Positions 1-6,843 of a DNA stretch of 48,643 nucleotides are shown here, piece by piece (the stretch's first letter is position 1; the number at the start of each line of letters is the position of its first letter). The translations under genes and the position numbers were made by a program. Below the pieces are notes generated by a model. The model did no database searches and was not told where the DNA came from. It worked only from the letters and a program-made list of their open reading frames with translations. Source of the stretch: CAZFAT01 sp964517075 (GTDB lineage: Bacteria; Acidobacteriota; Vicinamibacteria; Vicinamibacterales; SCN-69-37); contig CAZFAT010000062.1 in NCBI GenBank assembly GCA_964517075.1, forward strand, positions 1 through 48,643, read 5' to 3'.

Positions 1-627
1 CAGCCACTGCGGAATCTGCGTGTGCGTCTTCACCGCGCGGTCCATGCGGACGAGGCTCTCGTCGTTGGCGAGCATCTGCGACGTCTCGAGTTCGCTTGCG
101 TGCCAGCCCGGCGTCTCGTCCGCCGGATTCTCCATCAGGCCCTGGAGCAGGCCGACGTAACGCTCCATGTACGGCACGCAGAAGCCGACCATCGCGCCCG
201 TGTCGTAGCGGATCTTTCTCAGAATCGGATCGACGACCTTGACGTTCGACCCGTGTCCGTTGATGAACACGATCTTGTTGAACCCGTGATGGATCAGGCT
301 CCGGGAGACGTCGTACATCAGCGCCTGGAGCGTGGACGCGCGCACCGTGATGGTGCCGCGCCCCTCGCCCGGGGCCGCCATGTGTTGCGGCGAGTAGCCG
401 GTCCAGATGGGCGGCGTGTGCAGCATGTTGTTGAGGGCCGCGACGCGCGAGGCGACCTGCACCGCGGTGACCGTATCGGTCGAGAGCGGCAGGTGCGGGC
501 CGTGCTGCTCCGTGCTGGCCATCGGCACGAGCACCAGGTCGCAGACCTTCAGGTAGGCCTGGATGTCGGGATAAGCCAGGTCGGCCATGTTGTGAGACGG
601 CAGTTCGACGGGAATCGGCACGGTCAT
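1..627 (-). CDS. Creatininase-family amidohydrolase (3' end cut by window edge)
   Basis: Only the first 209 codons lie in the window; the C-terminus is beyond the left edge. The visible part has the creatininase/MftE-type metal-site motifs: STEQHGPHLPL followed by STDT (a Glu, a His and an Asp), INGHGSN (His), and HASELETS near the right place for the remaining metal ligands. Known members are zinc or manganese amidohydrolases that open cyclic amides or cleave formamides, so a cytoplasmic C-N hydrolase is likely, but the substrate is not shown. The ATG at 627 overlaps the stop of the UPF0261 gene by four bases (ATGA), so the two are almost certainly co-translated. An operon with UPF0261 and a sugar isomerase suggests a role in a small-molecule catabolic route. 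Confidence 0.85.
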   Translation of the reverse strand, partial: MTVPIPVELPSHNMADLAYPDIQAYLKVCDLVLVPMASTEQHGPHLPLSTDTVTAVQVASRVAALNNMLHTPPIWTGYSPQHMAAPGEGRGTITVRASTLQALMYDVSRSLIHHGFNKIVFINGHGSNVKVVDPILRKIRYDTGAMVGFCVPYMERYVGLLQGLMENPADETPGWHASELETSQMLANDESLVRMDRAVKTHTQIPQWL

Positions 628-1859
628 GAGTTCGGTCCTCGGTGGTCGACGAGCGCGACGAAACGGTCGGCGACCGCCCGTGCGAACTCGGGATCATTGA
701 TGTGGTGGTCGTGAGTGGACACCGGGATGTCCCGGCGGAGATCGGCCCGCAGCGCGGCGAGAAACCCGGCGTCGGCGTCGGGATCCCAGAACTCGCCGCC
801 GGGCACGCTGGGAATGGACAAGCCGCGCGTCGGGACCATCACCGCGACGGGGCCCGTCGCCTCGTTCAACCGCTCGGCGAAAATGCCGCCGAGCTGGCGC
901 ATTTCGTCCGGGCGCGTGCGCACGAGCGTGAACTCGGGATTGTGCAGGTACATCGGCCGGCCGGCGAGCCTCGCCGGGACGGCCTCGGGCCGGCCGTGCA
1001 CCGAGAAATCAATGCAGCCGGGCACGACCACCTGCGGCAGGCCGAGCTGGCCGATGCGGCGCAACCGTGTCGGGCTGGCGGCGTGAAATCCGCCGACCAG
1101 CTCGTCGGTCAGTTCGTCGGTCGTGTAGTCGATGACACCGGCAAACAACCCGGCCTCGGCCAGTTCTTCCATCGCCGGCCCGCCCACGCCGTTCGAGTGA
1201 AAGATCACGGCCTCGAAGCCCCGCTCGTGCAGCCGGTCGCGGATCATCATCACGGCCTTCGTCGTATTGCCGAGCATCGTGATGGCGACGCGCCGCTGAT
1301 CACCCGTCAGCCGCATGGGTCCGCCATGCGTGACCATGCCGGCCAGCGCGGCCGCCACGTTGTCGAAGACAGCCGTGCTGATCGGATTCAGGCCGAGGAT
1401 GTCGACCACCGAGTGCACGACCATCACGTCCTTCGTGCCGATGAGCGGCCCGAACCGCCGATGGCCGGACGCGATGGGCGTGACGATGATCTTCGGAACG
1501 CCAATCGGCAGTCCCATCATCGCGCTCGCGCCCAGCACGGCGCCCTCGGCGCCGCCGAGCGCGGCCGCGCCATCCAAACGCCCTTCCTGGTACAGATTCA
1601 TCGCGAGCGTCCGCAGCCCCGCCAGCATGCCATGCACGGCCTTGCCGCGGCTGCCTGCCTGCTGCAACGCCTCGATCGTGGTCCCACCCAGCCTGGCGAC
1701 CTCGGCGTGCGAGACGTCGGGGACGATGTCGAGCGGCTCGCCGAGGATGCCGGAGTCGGCGACGATGGTGCCGACACCAAGCGCCCGCAGGCGGTCGCGG
1801 ACGTACGCGATCTCGGGCCCCTTCGTGTCGAGTGTACCGATGAGCAGGACGGTTTTCAT
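624..1859 (-). CDS. UPF0261 / Tm-1-like ATP-binding protein
   Basis: A 411-residue protein of the usual length for UPF0261. It opens with VLLIGTLDTKGPEIAYVRDRL and has the family's GTDGAAALGGAEGAVLG-like glycine-rich stretch, here GAAALGGAEGAVLG near residues 97-110, and KIIVTPIASG. The family is homologous to the N-terminal domain of tomato Tm-1, which binds ATP; the bacterial function is unknown. It sits between a sugar isomerase/epimerase upstream (61 bp gap holding a palindromic repeat) and a creatininase-family gene downstream (4 bp overlap). I see no good ribosome binding site before the ATG, so translation may depend on coupling or on an unusual leader. The family call is firm; any enzymatic role would be guesswork. 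Confidence 0.85.
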   Translation of the reverse strand: MKTVLLIGTLDTKGPEIAYVRDRLRALGVGTIVADSGILGEPLDIVPDVSHAEVARLGGTTIEALQQAGSRGKAVHGMLAGLRTLAMNLYQEGRLDGAAALGGAEGAVLGASAMMGLPIGVPKIIVTPIASGHRRFGPLIGTKDVMVVHSVVDILGLNPISTAVFDNVAAALAGMVTHGGPMRLTGDQRRVAITMLGNTTKAVMMIRDRLHERGFEAVIFHSNGVGGPAMEELAEAGLFAGVIDYTTDELTDELVGGFHAASPTRLRRIGQLGLPQVVVPGCIDFSVHGRPEAVPARLAGRPMYLHNPEFTLVRTRPDEMRQLGGIFAERLNEATGPVAVMVPTRGLSIPSVPGGEFWDPDADAGFLAALRADLRRDIPVSTHDHHINDPEFARAVADRFVALVDHRGPNS

Positions 1860-1880
1860 GCGGAAGGGCGCAAGGACATT

Positions 1881-1909
1881 CGGGCCGACCTGAAGGTCGT
1901 CCCCTCCAT
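1881..1909. repeat. REP-like palindrome, copy 1
   Basis: CGGGCCGACCTGAAGGTCG followed by TCCCCTCCATC. The 10-bp arms GGGCCGACCT and AGGTCGTCCC pair with one mismatch. Nearly the same string, including the trailing TCCATC, recurs at 45915-45943, and a looser form occurs at 27196-27212. It lies in the 61-bp gap between two co-oriented genes. Confidence 0.6.
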
Positions 1910-1920
1910 CGCGGACCTGT

Positions 1921-2805
1921 CTACATGCTCTTCCTGAGCGTCTTGATCGTCTCGTCCACGAGCCAGGTGTAGAACTCGTTCGACAGATCGCCGGTGCCGT
2001 GATCGATCATGAACTTGCGCTCTTCGGGCGTCATGTCGGCCGTCTCGGCCGCGAGCATGTTCGTGTACGGGTTGGCGGGCGTGCGATCGAGCGGCGCGAC
2101 GAACTCCACGGTCAGCGCTCCATCGTAGCCGACCGACTTGAGCGTGTCGATGATGCGCTTCCAGTCGAGCGCGCCCATGCCGCAGGCCATCCGGTTGTTG
2201 TCGGCGACGTGGAAGTCGTTCAGGCGGGACCCGGTGGCCTTGATCGCCGCGAACATGTCCTGCTCCTCGATGTTCATATGAAAACAGTCGAGGCAGACGC
2301 CGCACGTGGGGCCGACCTGCTCGGCGAGGAGCACGGCCTGGTCGTGTCGATTCAGGAAGTAGGTCTCGAAACGATTCAGCGGTTCGATGGCGAGTCGGAC
2401 GCCTTCCTTCATCCCGTGCTCGTAACACTCCTTCAGGCTGGCGACCGCCCACTTCCACTCCTCGTCGGGCGACGCCTCGGGCACGAGCTTGCCGACCGTG
2501 CAGGGGACGATGGTCACTTCCTGCCCGCCGAGCTCCTTCACCATCGTGATGGTGTCCTTGACGTACTTCACCGACATGGCGCGCGAGGCGGGCTGTGACG
2601 CCAGCAGGTTGCGCTCGCCGAGCATCAGCGTGACCGAGCCCCAGCACGTGATGCCGTGCTCGCTCATCAGCGTCCGGACGTGCTTCGTGTCGTACTTCTC
2701 CGGCTCGCCGCTGATCTCGATGGCGTCGTACCCACTCTTGCCCAGCCGGGCAATCGTCACCTCAATCGGCTCGGCTCGCATCCAGTTGTGCATCGCGACG
2801 TGCAT
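1921..2805 (-). CDS. Sugar phosphate isomerase/epimerase (AP endonuclease 2 / xylose-isomerase-like TIM barrel)
   Basis: A 294-residue protein of typical family length. It contains the expected barrel landmarks: GYDAIEISGEP near residue 25, LAIEPLNRFE near 140 with a metal-ligand Glu, CLDCFHMNIEE near 175 with Asp and His, DFHVADNNR near 197, and a late Glu in ALTVEFVAPLD. These fit a divalent-metal-dependent aldose-ketose isomerase or C3 epimerase. The ATG at 2805 is preceded by a strong AGGAGG, which decides the start. The next gene upstream, DUF1080, is co-oriented but separated by an approximately 98-bp word-repeat spacer. With DUF1080 (3-keto-glycoside hydrolase) it fits oxidised-sugar catabolism; the actual substrate cannot be read from sequence. 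Confidence 0.85.
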   Translation of the reverse strand: MHVAMHNWMRAEPIEVTIARLGKSGYDAIEISGEPEKYDTKHVRTLMSEHGITCWGSVTLMLGERNLLASQPASRAMSVKYVKDTITMVKELGGQEVTIVPCTVGKLVPEASPDEEWKWAVASLKECYEHGMKEGVRLAIEPLNRFETYFLNRHDQAVLLAEQVGPTCGVCLDCFHMNIEEQDMFAAIKATGSRLNDFHVADNNRMACGMGALDWKRIIDTLKSVGYDGALTVEFVAPLDRTPANPYTNMLAAETADMTPEERKFMIDHGTGDLSNEFYTWLVDETIKTLRKSM

Positions 2806-2818
2806 CGGTCCTCCTGAA

Positions 2819-2897
2819 AATTCGGTAGTTCTCGGTGCTCGGTTCTCGGTTCTGGCTCCCGGTTGCCGACCACCGAAAACCGATGACCGAAAACCAA
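2819..2897. repeat. Word-repeat inverted spacer A (CGGTT / ACCGAAAACC family)
   Basis: The left half carries several copies of TCTCGGTT-like words (2820-2865) and the right half carries ACCGAAAACCG then GACCGAAAACC (2872-2895), the reverse-complement sense. Together they can fold into an imperfect hairpin. The ACCGAAAACC word recurs in spacers at 18141-18165 and 41286-41312. It sits just 3' of DUF1080 and 5' of the isomerase. Confidence 0.6.
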
Positions 2898-2903
2898 CGT
2901 GTC

Positions 2904-3836
2904 TTACAACCCCTTCAGCCAGATATTCCTGAACTCCACCTTCATCGGCGGCCCCGAGTGCAGTTGCAGGCCGATCAGGCCCTTCATCGACCGGTTCGCC
3001 GCGTCATCGTCCACGAAGGCGGCCATGACGCGGCCGTTGAGGATGTGGATCAGCACCGTACCGCGCGCGATGACGTGGAACTGGTTCCAGTCGTTCTGCT
3101 TGATGTGCGCCTGGAGCGCCGCGCCGTCCTCGAGGGCGGCGAGCTGGCCGCGCGGACCAGGCGCCGGCGCACCCGCGGCCGGCGGCGTCTGGCCGCGCTG
3201 TCCCGCCGGCGGCTGGTTCAGGCCGACGTAGCCGAGCGTGCCGCGCGGCGCGAGGAACGCGCGCCCGCGCTCCTCATAGAGCATCCCCGTGTATTGATTG
3301 TTGAAGTCGATGTCCGCCTGGTACCCCTTCAACACCCACTTGGCGACCTCGGGCATCTCGACGCTTCGGTACTGCACGCCCGTGTTGCCGCCGCTGATCC
3401 GGAACTCGACCTTCAGCTCGAAGTCCGCCGGCTCGCCGCCACGCCAGACGATGAAGGTGTTGGGCTTGACGACCTTCTCCGGCGTGCTCTCACCGGTGAT
3501 GGCGCCGTTCTCCACGCGCCAGAACTGGGGATCGCCATCCCAGCCGGCGAGCGTCTTGCCATTGAAGATGGGCTTGAAGCCGCTCTGGTCGGTGAAGGGA
3601 ATCGGCGCGCCGCCGCGGCCGCCGCCCCCGTCCCCGCCGCCGCGACGGCCTCCCCGGGCGCCTCGACCCGCGTCCTGATCCTGCCCGGCGGCCGATGCCG
3701 GAGCCGCGCCCTGATCCGGCGCGGCCGCGGCCGACGCCTCGTCAGTACTCAGGAGCGAGCCCGACCACCCGGCCGTCAGCCCGACGGCAACGGCTGCCCC
3801 GATCGCAAGTCGACGAGTGCGCGGTAAGTGCCCCAT
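2904..3836 (-). CDS. DUF1080 / 3-keto-disaccharide hydrolase domain protein, exported
   Basis: I place the start at the ATG at 3836 (310 residues) because GGAGGAA stands seven bases before it; the open frame extends further upstream without such a site. The N-terminus has a basic stretch, a hydrophobic segment and a small-residue AxA region, consistent with a signal peptide. A Gly/Arg/Ala-rich linker with a GGRRGGGDGGGGRG run follows. The DUF1080 concanavalin-like domain starts around residue 85 (FKPIFNGKTLAGWDGD, then FWRVENGAITGE) and ends with LQLHSGPPMKVEFRNIWLK, typical of this family. Characterised members hydrolyse 3-keto-glycosides. A Pro/Ala/Gly-rich insertion (GQRGQTPPAAG) interrupts the domain near residue 210. 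It is transcribed divergently from lutA with 79 bp between them. Confidence 0.87.
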   Translation of the reverse strand: MGHLPRTRRLAIGAAVAVGLTAGWSGSLLSTDEASAAAAPDQGAAPASAAGQDQDAGRGARGGRRGGGDGGGGRGGAPIPFTDQSGFKPIFNGKTLAGWDGDPQFWRVENGAITGESTPEKVVKPNTFIVWRGGEPADFELKVEFRISGGNTGVQYRSVEMPEVAKWVLKGYQADIDFNNQYTGMLYEERGRAFLAPRGTLGYVGLNQPPAGQRGQTPPAAGAPAPGPRGQLAALEDGAALQAHIKQNDWNQFHVIARGTVLIHILNGRVMAAFVDDDAANRSMKGLIGLQLHSGPPMKVEFRNIWLKGL

Positions 3837-3915
3837 GGCTGCTTCCTCCGAAGTCAGCCGCGGACGCGGCTGGAATGGGCCGGAAATGTGCCGGAGAGCA
3901 TAACATGCGGGTTGC
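3837..3915. promoter_or_regulatory. Divergent spacer between DUF1080 and lutA
   Basis: This 79-bp gap must carry promoters for both genes. I see an inverted repeat CAGCCGCG-GAC-GCGGCTG (about 3854-3872) and a weak -10-like CATAAC at 3899-3904, only 11 bp from the lutA GTG. That would give lutA a very short or absent 5' leader. No convincing -35 element is visible. Confidence 0.35.
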
Positions 3916-4680
3916 GTGTCCTCGACCACACCCGTTGCCCGGCCCACTCGCGTCCAGCTGCTGGTCACGTGCCTCGTCGATCGGCTCTACCCGGACACGG
4001 GCATCGCCGTGGCGACCGTGCTCGAACGGCTCGGCCTCGAGGTCCACTGCCCGCCGGCGCAGACCTGCTGCGGCCAGCCGGCGTTCAACGCCGGTTTCAC
4101 CGACGAAGCCCGGGCCCTCGCCCGCCACACCATCGACGTGCTCTCCGAACGCGACGATCCGATCGTCATTCCGTCCGGATCCTGCGGCGACATGGTGATC
4201 CACCAGTACGAAGCGCTCCTGGCCGACGAGCCGGCCTACGCCGAGCGCGCCCGCGCGGTGGCGCACCGGACCCACGAGTTCACGCAGTTCCTGGTGAACG
4301 TGCTGGGCGTGATGGACGTCGGCGCCTTCTCGCGCGGCACCATCGCATATCACGCCTGCTGTCACGGGCTGCGCGGTCTTGGGGTCAAGGACGAGCCGGT
4401 GGCGCTGCTCAGTCACGTCCAGGGCGCCACCCTCTGCCCGCTCGCGGAGAGCGACGTCTGCTGCGGTTTCGGCGGATTGTTCGCCATCAAGATGGCGAAC
4501 ATTTCGTCGGCCATGCTCGCGCGAAAGCTTGCCAGCATCCAGCAGGCGCAGCCTGGCGCCGTGGCGGTGACCGACGTCAGCTGTCTCATGCACATGGCGG
4601 GCGGACTCCGCCGGGCCGGCAGCCCGGTCGAGGTGCGTCATATCGCCGACATCCTCGCCGACTCGCTCCCACCGGCATGA
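3916..4680 (+). CDS. lutA: LutA-type (Fe-S)-binding lactate utilisation subunit
   Basis: A 254-residue protein starting at GTG 3916, without a strong ribosome site. It has the two cysteine-rich CCG domains of the LutA/GlpC/heterodisulfide-reductase-B class: LVTCLVDRLYPD then TCCGQPAFNAGF near residues 52-63, and CCHGLRGLG followed by DVCCGFGGLFAIK near residue 190. These bind an iron-sulfur cluster. In Bacillus and others LutA works with LutB and LutC to oxidise L-lactate to pyruvate. Its stop overlaps the lutB ATG (ATGA at 4677-4680), so the stoichiometric complex is translationally coupled. Identification is firm from motifs and gene order. Confidence 0.92.
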   Translation: MSSTTPVARPTRVQLLVTCLVDRLYPDTGIAVATVLERLGLEVHCPPAQTCCGQPAFNAGFTDEARALARHTIDVLSERDDPIVIPSGSCGDMVIHQYEALLADEPAYAERARAVAHRTHEFTQFLVNVLGVMDVGAFSRGTIAYHACCHGLRGLGVKDEPVALLSHVQGATLCPLAESDVCCGFGGLFAIKMANISSAMLARKLASIQQAQPGAVAVTDVSCLMHMAGGLRRAGSPVEVRHIADILADSLPPA

Positions 4681-6137
4681 TCGCCCCCGTGTCGTTCCAC
4701 CGGCGCGCGGAAGAGGCGCTGGGCAACGCCCGGCTGCGCGGCGCGCTCCGAAGCGTCAGCTCGCGCGTGCTGGCCTCGCGGGCCGCGGCGCTCGAGGAAC
4801 TGCCGTCGGCCGATGGCTGGCGCGATCACGCCCGGCGCATCCGGGCCCACACACTGGCGCGCCTCGACACCTACCTCGACCAGTTCATCGTCGCGGTCGA
4901 GGCCCGGGGCGGCCACGTCCACTACGCGCGGACGGCCGACGATGCCGTGCGGTACGTGTGCGACCTCGCGCGGGCGCGCGGGTTGCGGCTGGCGGTGAAG
5001 TCGAAGTCGATGATCAGCGAGGAGATCCTGCTGAACCATCACCTCGAACAGGCGGGCGTCCGCGTCGTCGAAACCGATCTCGGCGAGTTCGTGGTCCAGC
5101 TCGCCGGCGAGCATCCGTCGCACATCGTGATGCCGATCATCCACAAGACGAAGGACGACGTGGCGGAGCTGTTCCGGCGCCAACTGGGCGCCACCGCCGA
5201 GGACCTGGCGGACGTCGAACGCATGACGCAGTTCGCGCGCCGCATCCTCCGCACCGAGTTCCTGCACGCCGACCTCGGCGTCAGCGGCGTCAATTTCGGC
5301 GTCGCCGAGACCGGCAGCCTCTGCATCGCGACGAACGAGGGCAACGGCCGGCTGGTGACATCGCTGCCGCGCGTGCACGTGGCGATGATGGGCATCGAGC
5401 GGCTGGTGCCGACGCTGCCCGACCTGGCCGTGATGCTGCAGGTGCTGGCCCGGAGCGCCACCGGCCAGCGCCTCACGGTCTACACGAACATCATCAACGG
5501 CCCGAGGCCCCGCGGCGAAGCCGACGGCCCGGAGGAACTGCACGTCGTCCTGCTCGACAACGGCCGATCGCGCGTCCTCGGATCCGAACTGGCGGAGATT
5601 CTGTACTGCATCCGGTGCGGCGCGTGCCTGACCGCGTGTCCCGTCTATCAGCAGATTGGCGGGCACGCCTACGGCAGCATCTACTCCGGCCCCGTCGGCG
5701 CCGTGCTGACGCCCGCGCTGAAGGGTGTCGCCGACGCGGTCGACCTGCCGCACGCGAGCAGCCTGTGCGGCGCGTGCCGCGAGGTCTGCCCCGTGCGGAT
5801 CGACATCCCGCGCATGCTGCTGGCGCTGCGCGCGGACCCGGCGTCCGTCACGGCCACGCCCCGCTGGATCCGCCTCGGCATGCGCCTGTACGCGTGGCTG
5901 GGCACACGGCCGAGGCTGTTCCGGACAGCCGGCCGCGTGGCGGCGGCCGCGACGAGACTCACGGCGCGCGACGGCTGGATCCGCCGGCTCCCCGGCCCCT
6001 TGCGCGGATGGACGACGACGCGGGACTTTCCCGCGATGGCAGGTCGGTCCTTTCAGCAGCGTTGGGCCGATCGGACACCCAGGCGGTCGGCGTCGGGCAT
6101 GGCGGAGCCGCCGACGGATGCCGGGCGGCGCGAATGA
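4677..6137 (+). CDS. lutB: LutB-type iron-sulfur lactate utilisation subunit
   Basis: A 486-residue protein. The N-terminal LUD-type domain (about residues 60-300) has KSKSMISEEI and FGVAETGSLC. A ferredoxin-like pair of 4Fe-4S sites follows: CIRCGACLTACP from residue 311, with CGACREVCPVRI from residue 364. It ends with a low-complexity Arg-rich tail that includes a GWTTTRDFPAM segment typical of LutB. It is expected to be the electron-transferring subunit of the cytoplasmic L-lactate dehydrogenase complex. The start is the ATG that overlaps the lutA stop, and its own stop overlaps the lutC ATG in the same way. The open frame runs far upstream antisense to nothing real; the ATGA junction fixes the start. 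Confidence 0.92.
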   Translation: MIAPVSFHRRAEEALGNARLRGALRSVSSRVLASRAAALEELPSADGWRDHARRIRAHTLARLDTYLDQFIVAVEARGGHVHYARTADDAVRYVCDLARARGLRLAVKSKSMISEEILLNHHLEQAGVRVVETDLGEFVVQLAGEHPSHIVMPIIHKTKDDVAELFRRQLGATAEDLADVERMTQFARRILRTEFLHADLGVSGVNFGVAETGSLCIATNEGNGRLVTSLPRVHVAMMGIERLVPTLPDLAVMLQVLARSATGQRLTVYTNIINGPRPRGEADGPEELHVVLLDNGRSRVLGSELAEILYCIRCGACLTACPVYQQIGGHAYGSIYSGPVGAVLTPALKGVADAVDLPHASSLCGACREVCPVRIDIPRMLLALRADPASVTATPRWIRLGMRLYAWLGTRPRLFRTAGRVAAAATRLTARDGWIRRLPGPLRGWTTTRDFPAMAGRSFQQRWADRTPRRSASGMAEPPTDAGRRE

Positions 6138-6832
6138 CGGAAGACGAACGCGCGCGCGTGCGCCAGCTCCTGCGCGCGGCCGTCGCACAGGCGCGCCTGC
6201 CCGACGCGCTGTTCGAACATCCGGGCTCCGTGCCCGTGCCGGCCGGCACGACGGGCCACATGGTGGAACGCTTCTCGGGGCAGCTCACCGCCCTGGGCGG
6301 CGCCGTGCACGAAGCGGACACGCCGGAAGCGATCGCGCTGCTCGTCGCGTCCATGGCACGACGTGAGGCGGCCCGGCAGCCATCAACCGGCGCGCCTGGC
6401 GTGCTGCTGTGGAACGAGGACCGCCTGCCCGTGCCCGGACTGGGCACCGCCCTGAGAGGTCTCGGTCTGCGGATGCTGTTTCAGTCCGACACGGACCTCT
6501 CATCGACGGCACGGCGCGCCGAACTGGCCGGCGCGCTCGTGGGCATCACGAGCGCGGCGGCCGCTCTCGCGGAAACCGGATCGCTCGTGCTGGCCTCGGG
6601 CCCCGGTCGCGGCCGGCTGGCGTCGCTGCTGCCGCCGATTCACGTCGCGCTCCTCGAACGCCGGCTCATCGTCGAGTCCCTGCCGGACTTGATCGCCCAG
6701 CGACCGGAGGTCATGACGTCAGGAGCCAATGTGGTCTGCATCACGGGACCGAGCCGCACGGCCGACATCGAACACACGCTCACCCGGGGGGTGCATGGGC
6801 CAAGGGAAGTTCATGTGGTGCTCGTGAATTGA
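6134..6832 (+). CDS. lutC: LutC-type LUD-domain lactate utilisation subunit
   Basis: A 232-residue LUD (DUF162) protein with the expected C-terminal signature: GITSAAAALAETGSLVLASGPGRGRLASLLPP, quoted here only as its parts AETGSLVLASG and RLASLLPPIHV, and a terminal GPSRTADIEHTL and GVHGPREVHVVLV. These are hallmarks of LutC/YkgG. It completes the lutABC operon through a 4-bp overlap with lutB. Its stop TGA lies inside the sequence TTGACGATTGA (6829-6839), a word that is the building block of the repeats at 14540-14665 and 26534-26610. The next gene begins only 11 bp later, so the dehydrogenase downstream is likely on the same transcript. Confidence 0.92.
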   Translation: MTEDERARVRQLLRAAVAQARLPDALFEHPGSVPVPAGTTGHMVERFSGQLTALGGAVHEADTPEAIALLVASMARREAARQPSTGAPGVLLWNEDRLPVPGLGTALRGLGLRMLFQSDTDLSSTARRAELAGALVGITSAAAALAETGSLVLASGPGRGRLASLLPPIHVALLERRLIVESLPDLIAQRPEVMTSGANVVCITGPSRTADIEHTLTRGVHGPREVHVVLVN

Positions 6833-6839
6833 CGATTGA
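6829..6839. repeat. Single copy of the TTGACGATTGA word
   Basis: TTGACGATTGA spans the lutC stop codon and most of the 11-bp gap to the next gene. The same word is found in both orientations in the ilvD-ilvB spacer and as its complement (CAATCGTCAA) in the clpA-grpE spacer. One copy alone could be chance; its position at a gene junction makes it worth recording. Confidence 0.4.
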
Positions 6840-6843
6840 ATCC

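Noticed and set aside
642..1937. Long plus-strand frames opposite UPF0261, pheA, ilvD, clpA, speA and others
   Set aside because: They are His/Arg-rich shadow frames typical of high-GC genes, with no recognisable domains or ribosome sites.
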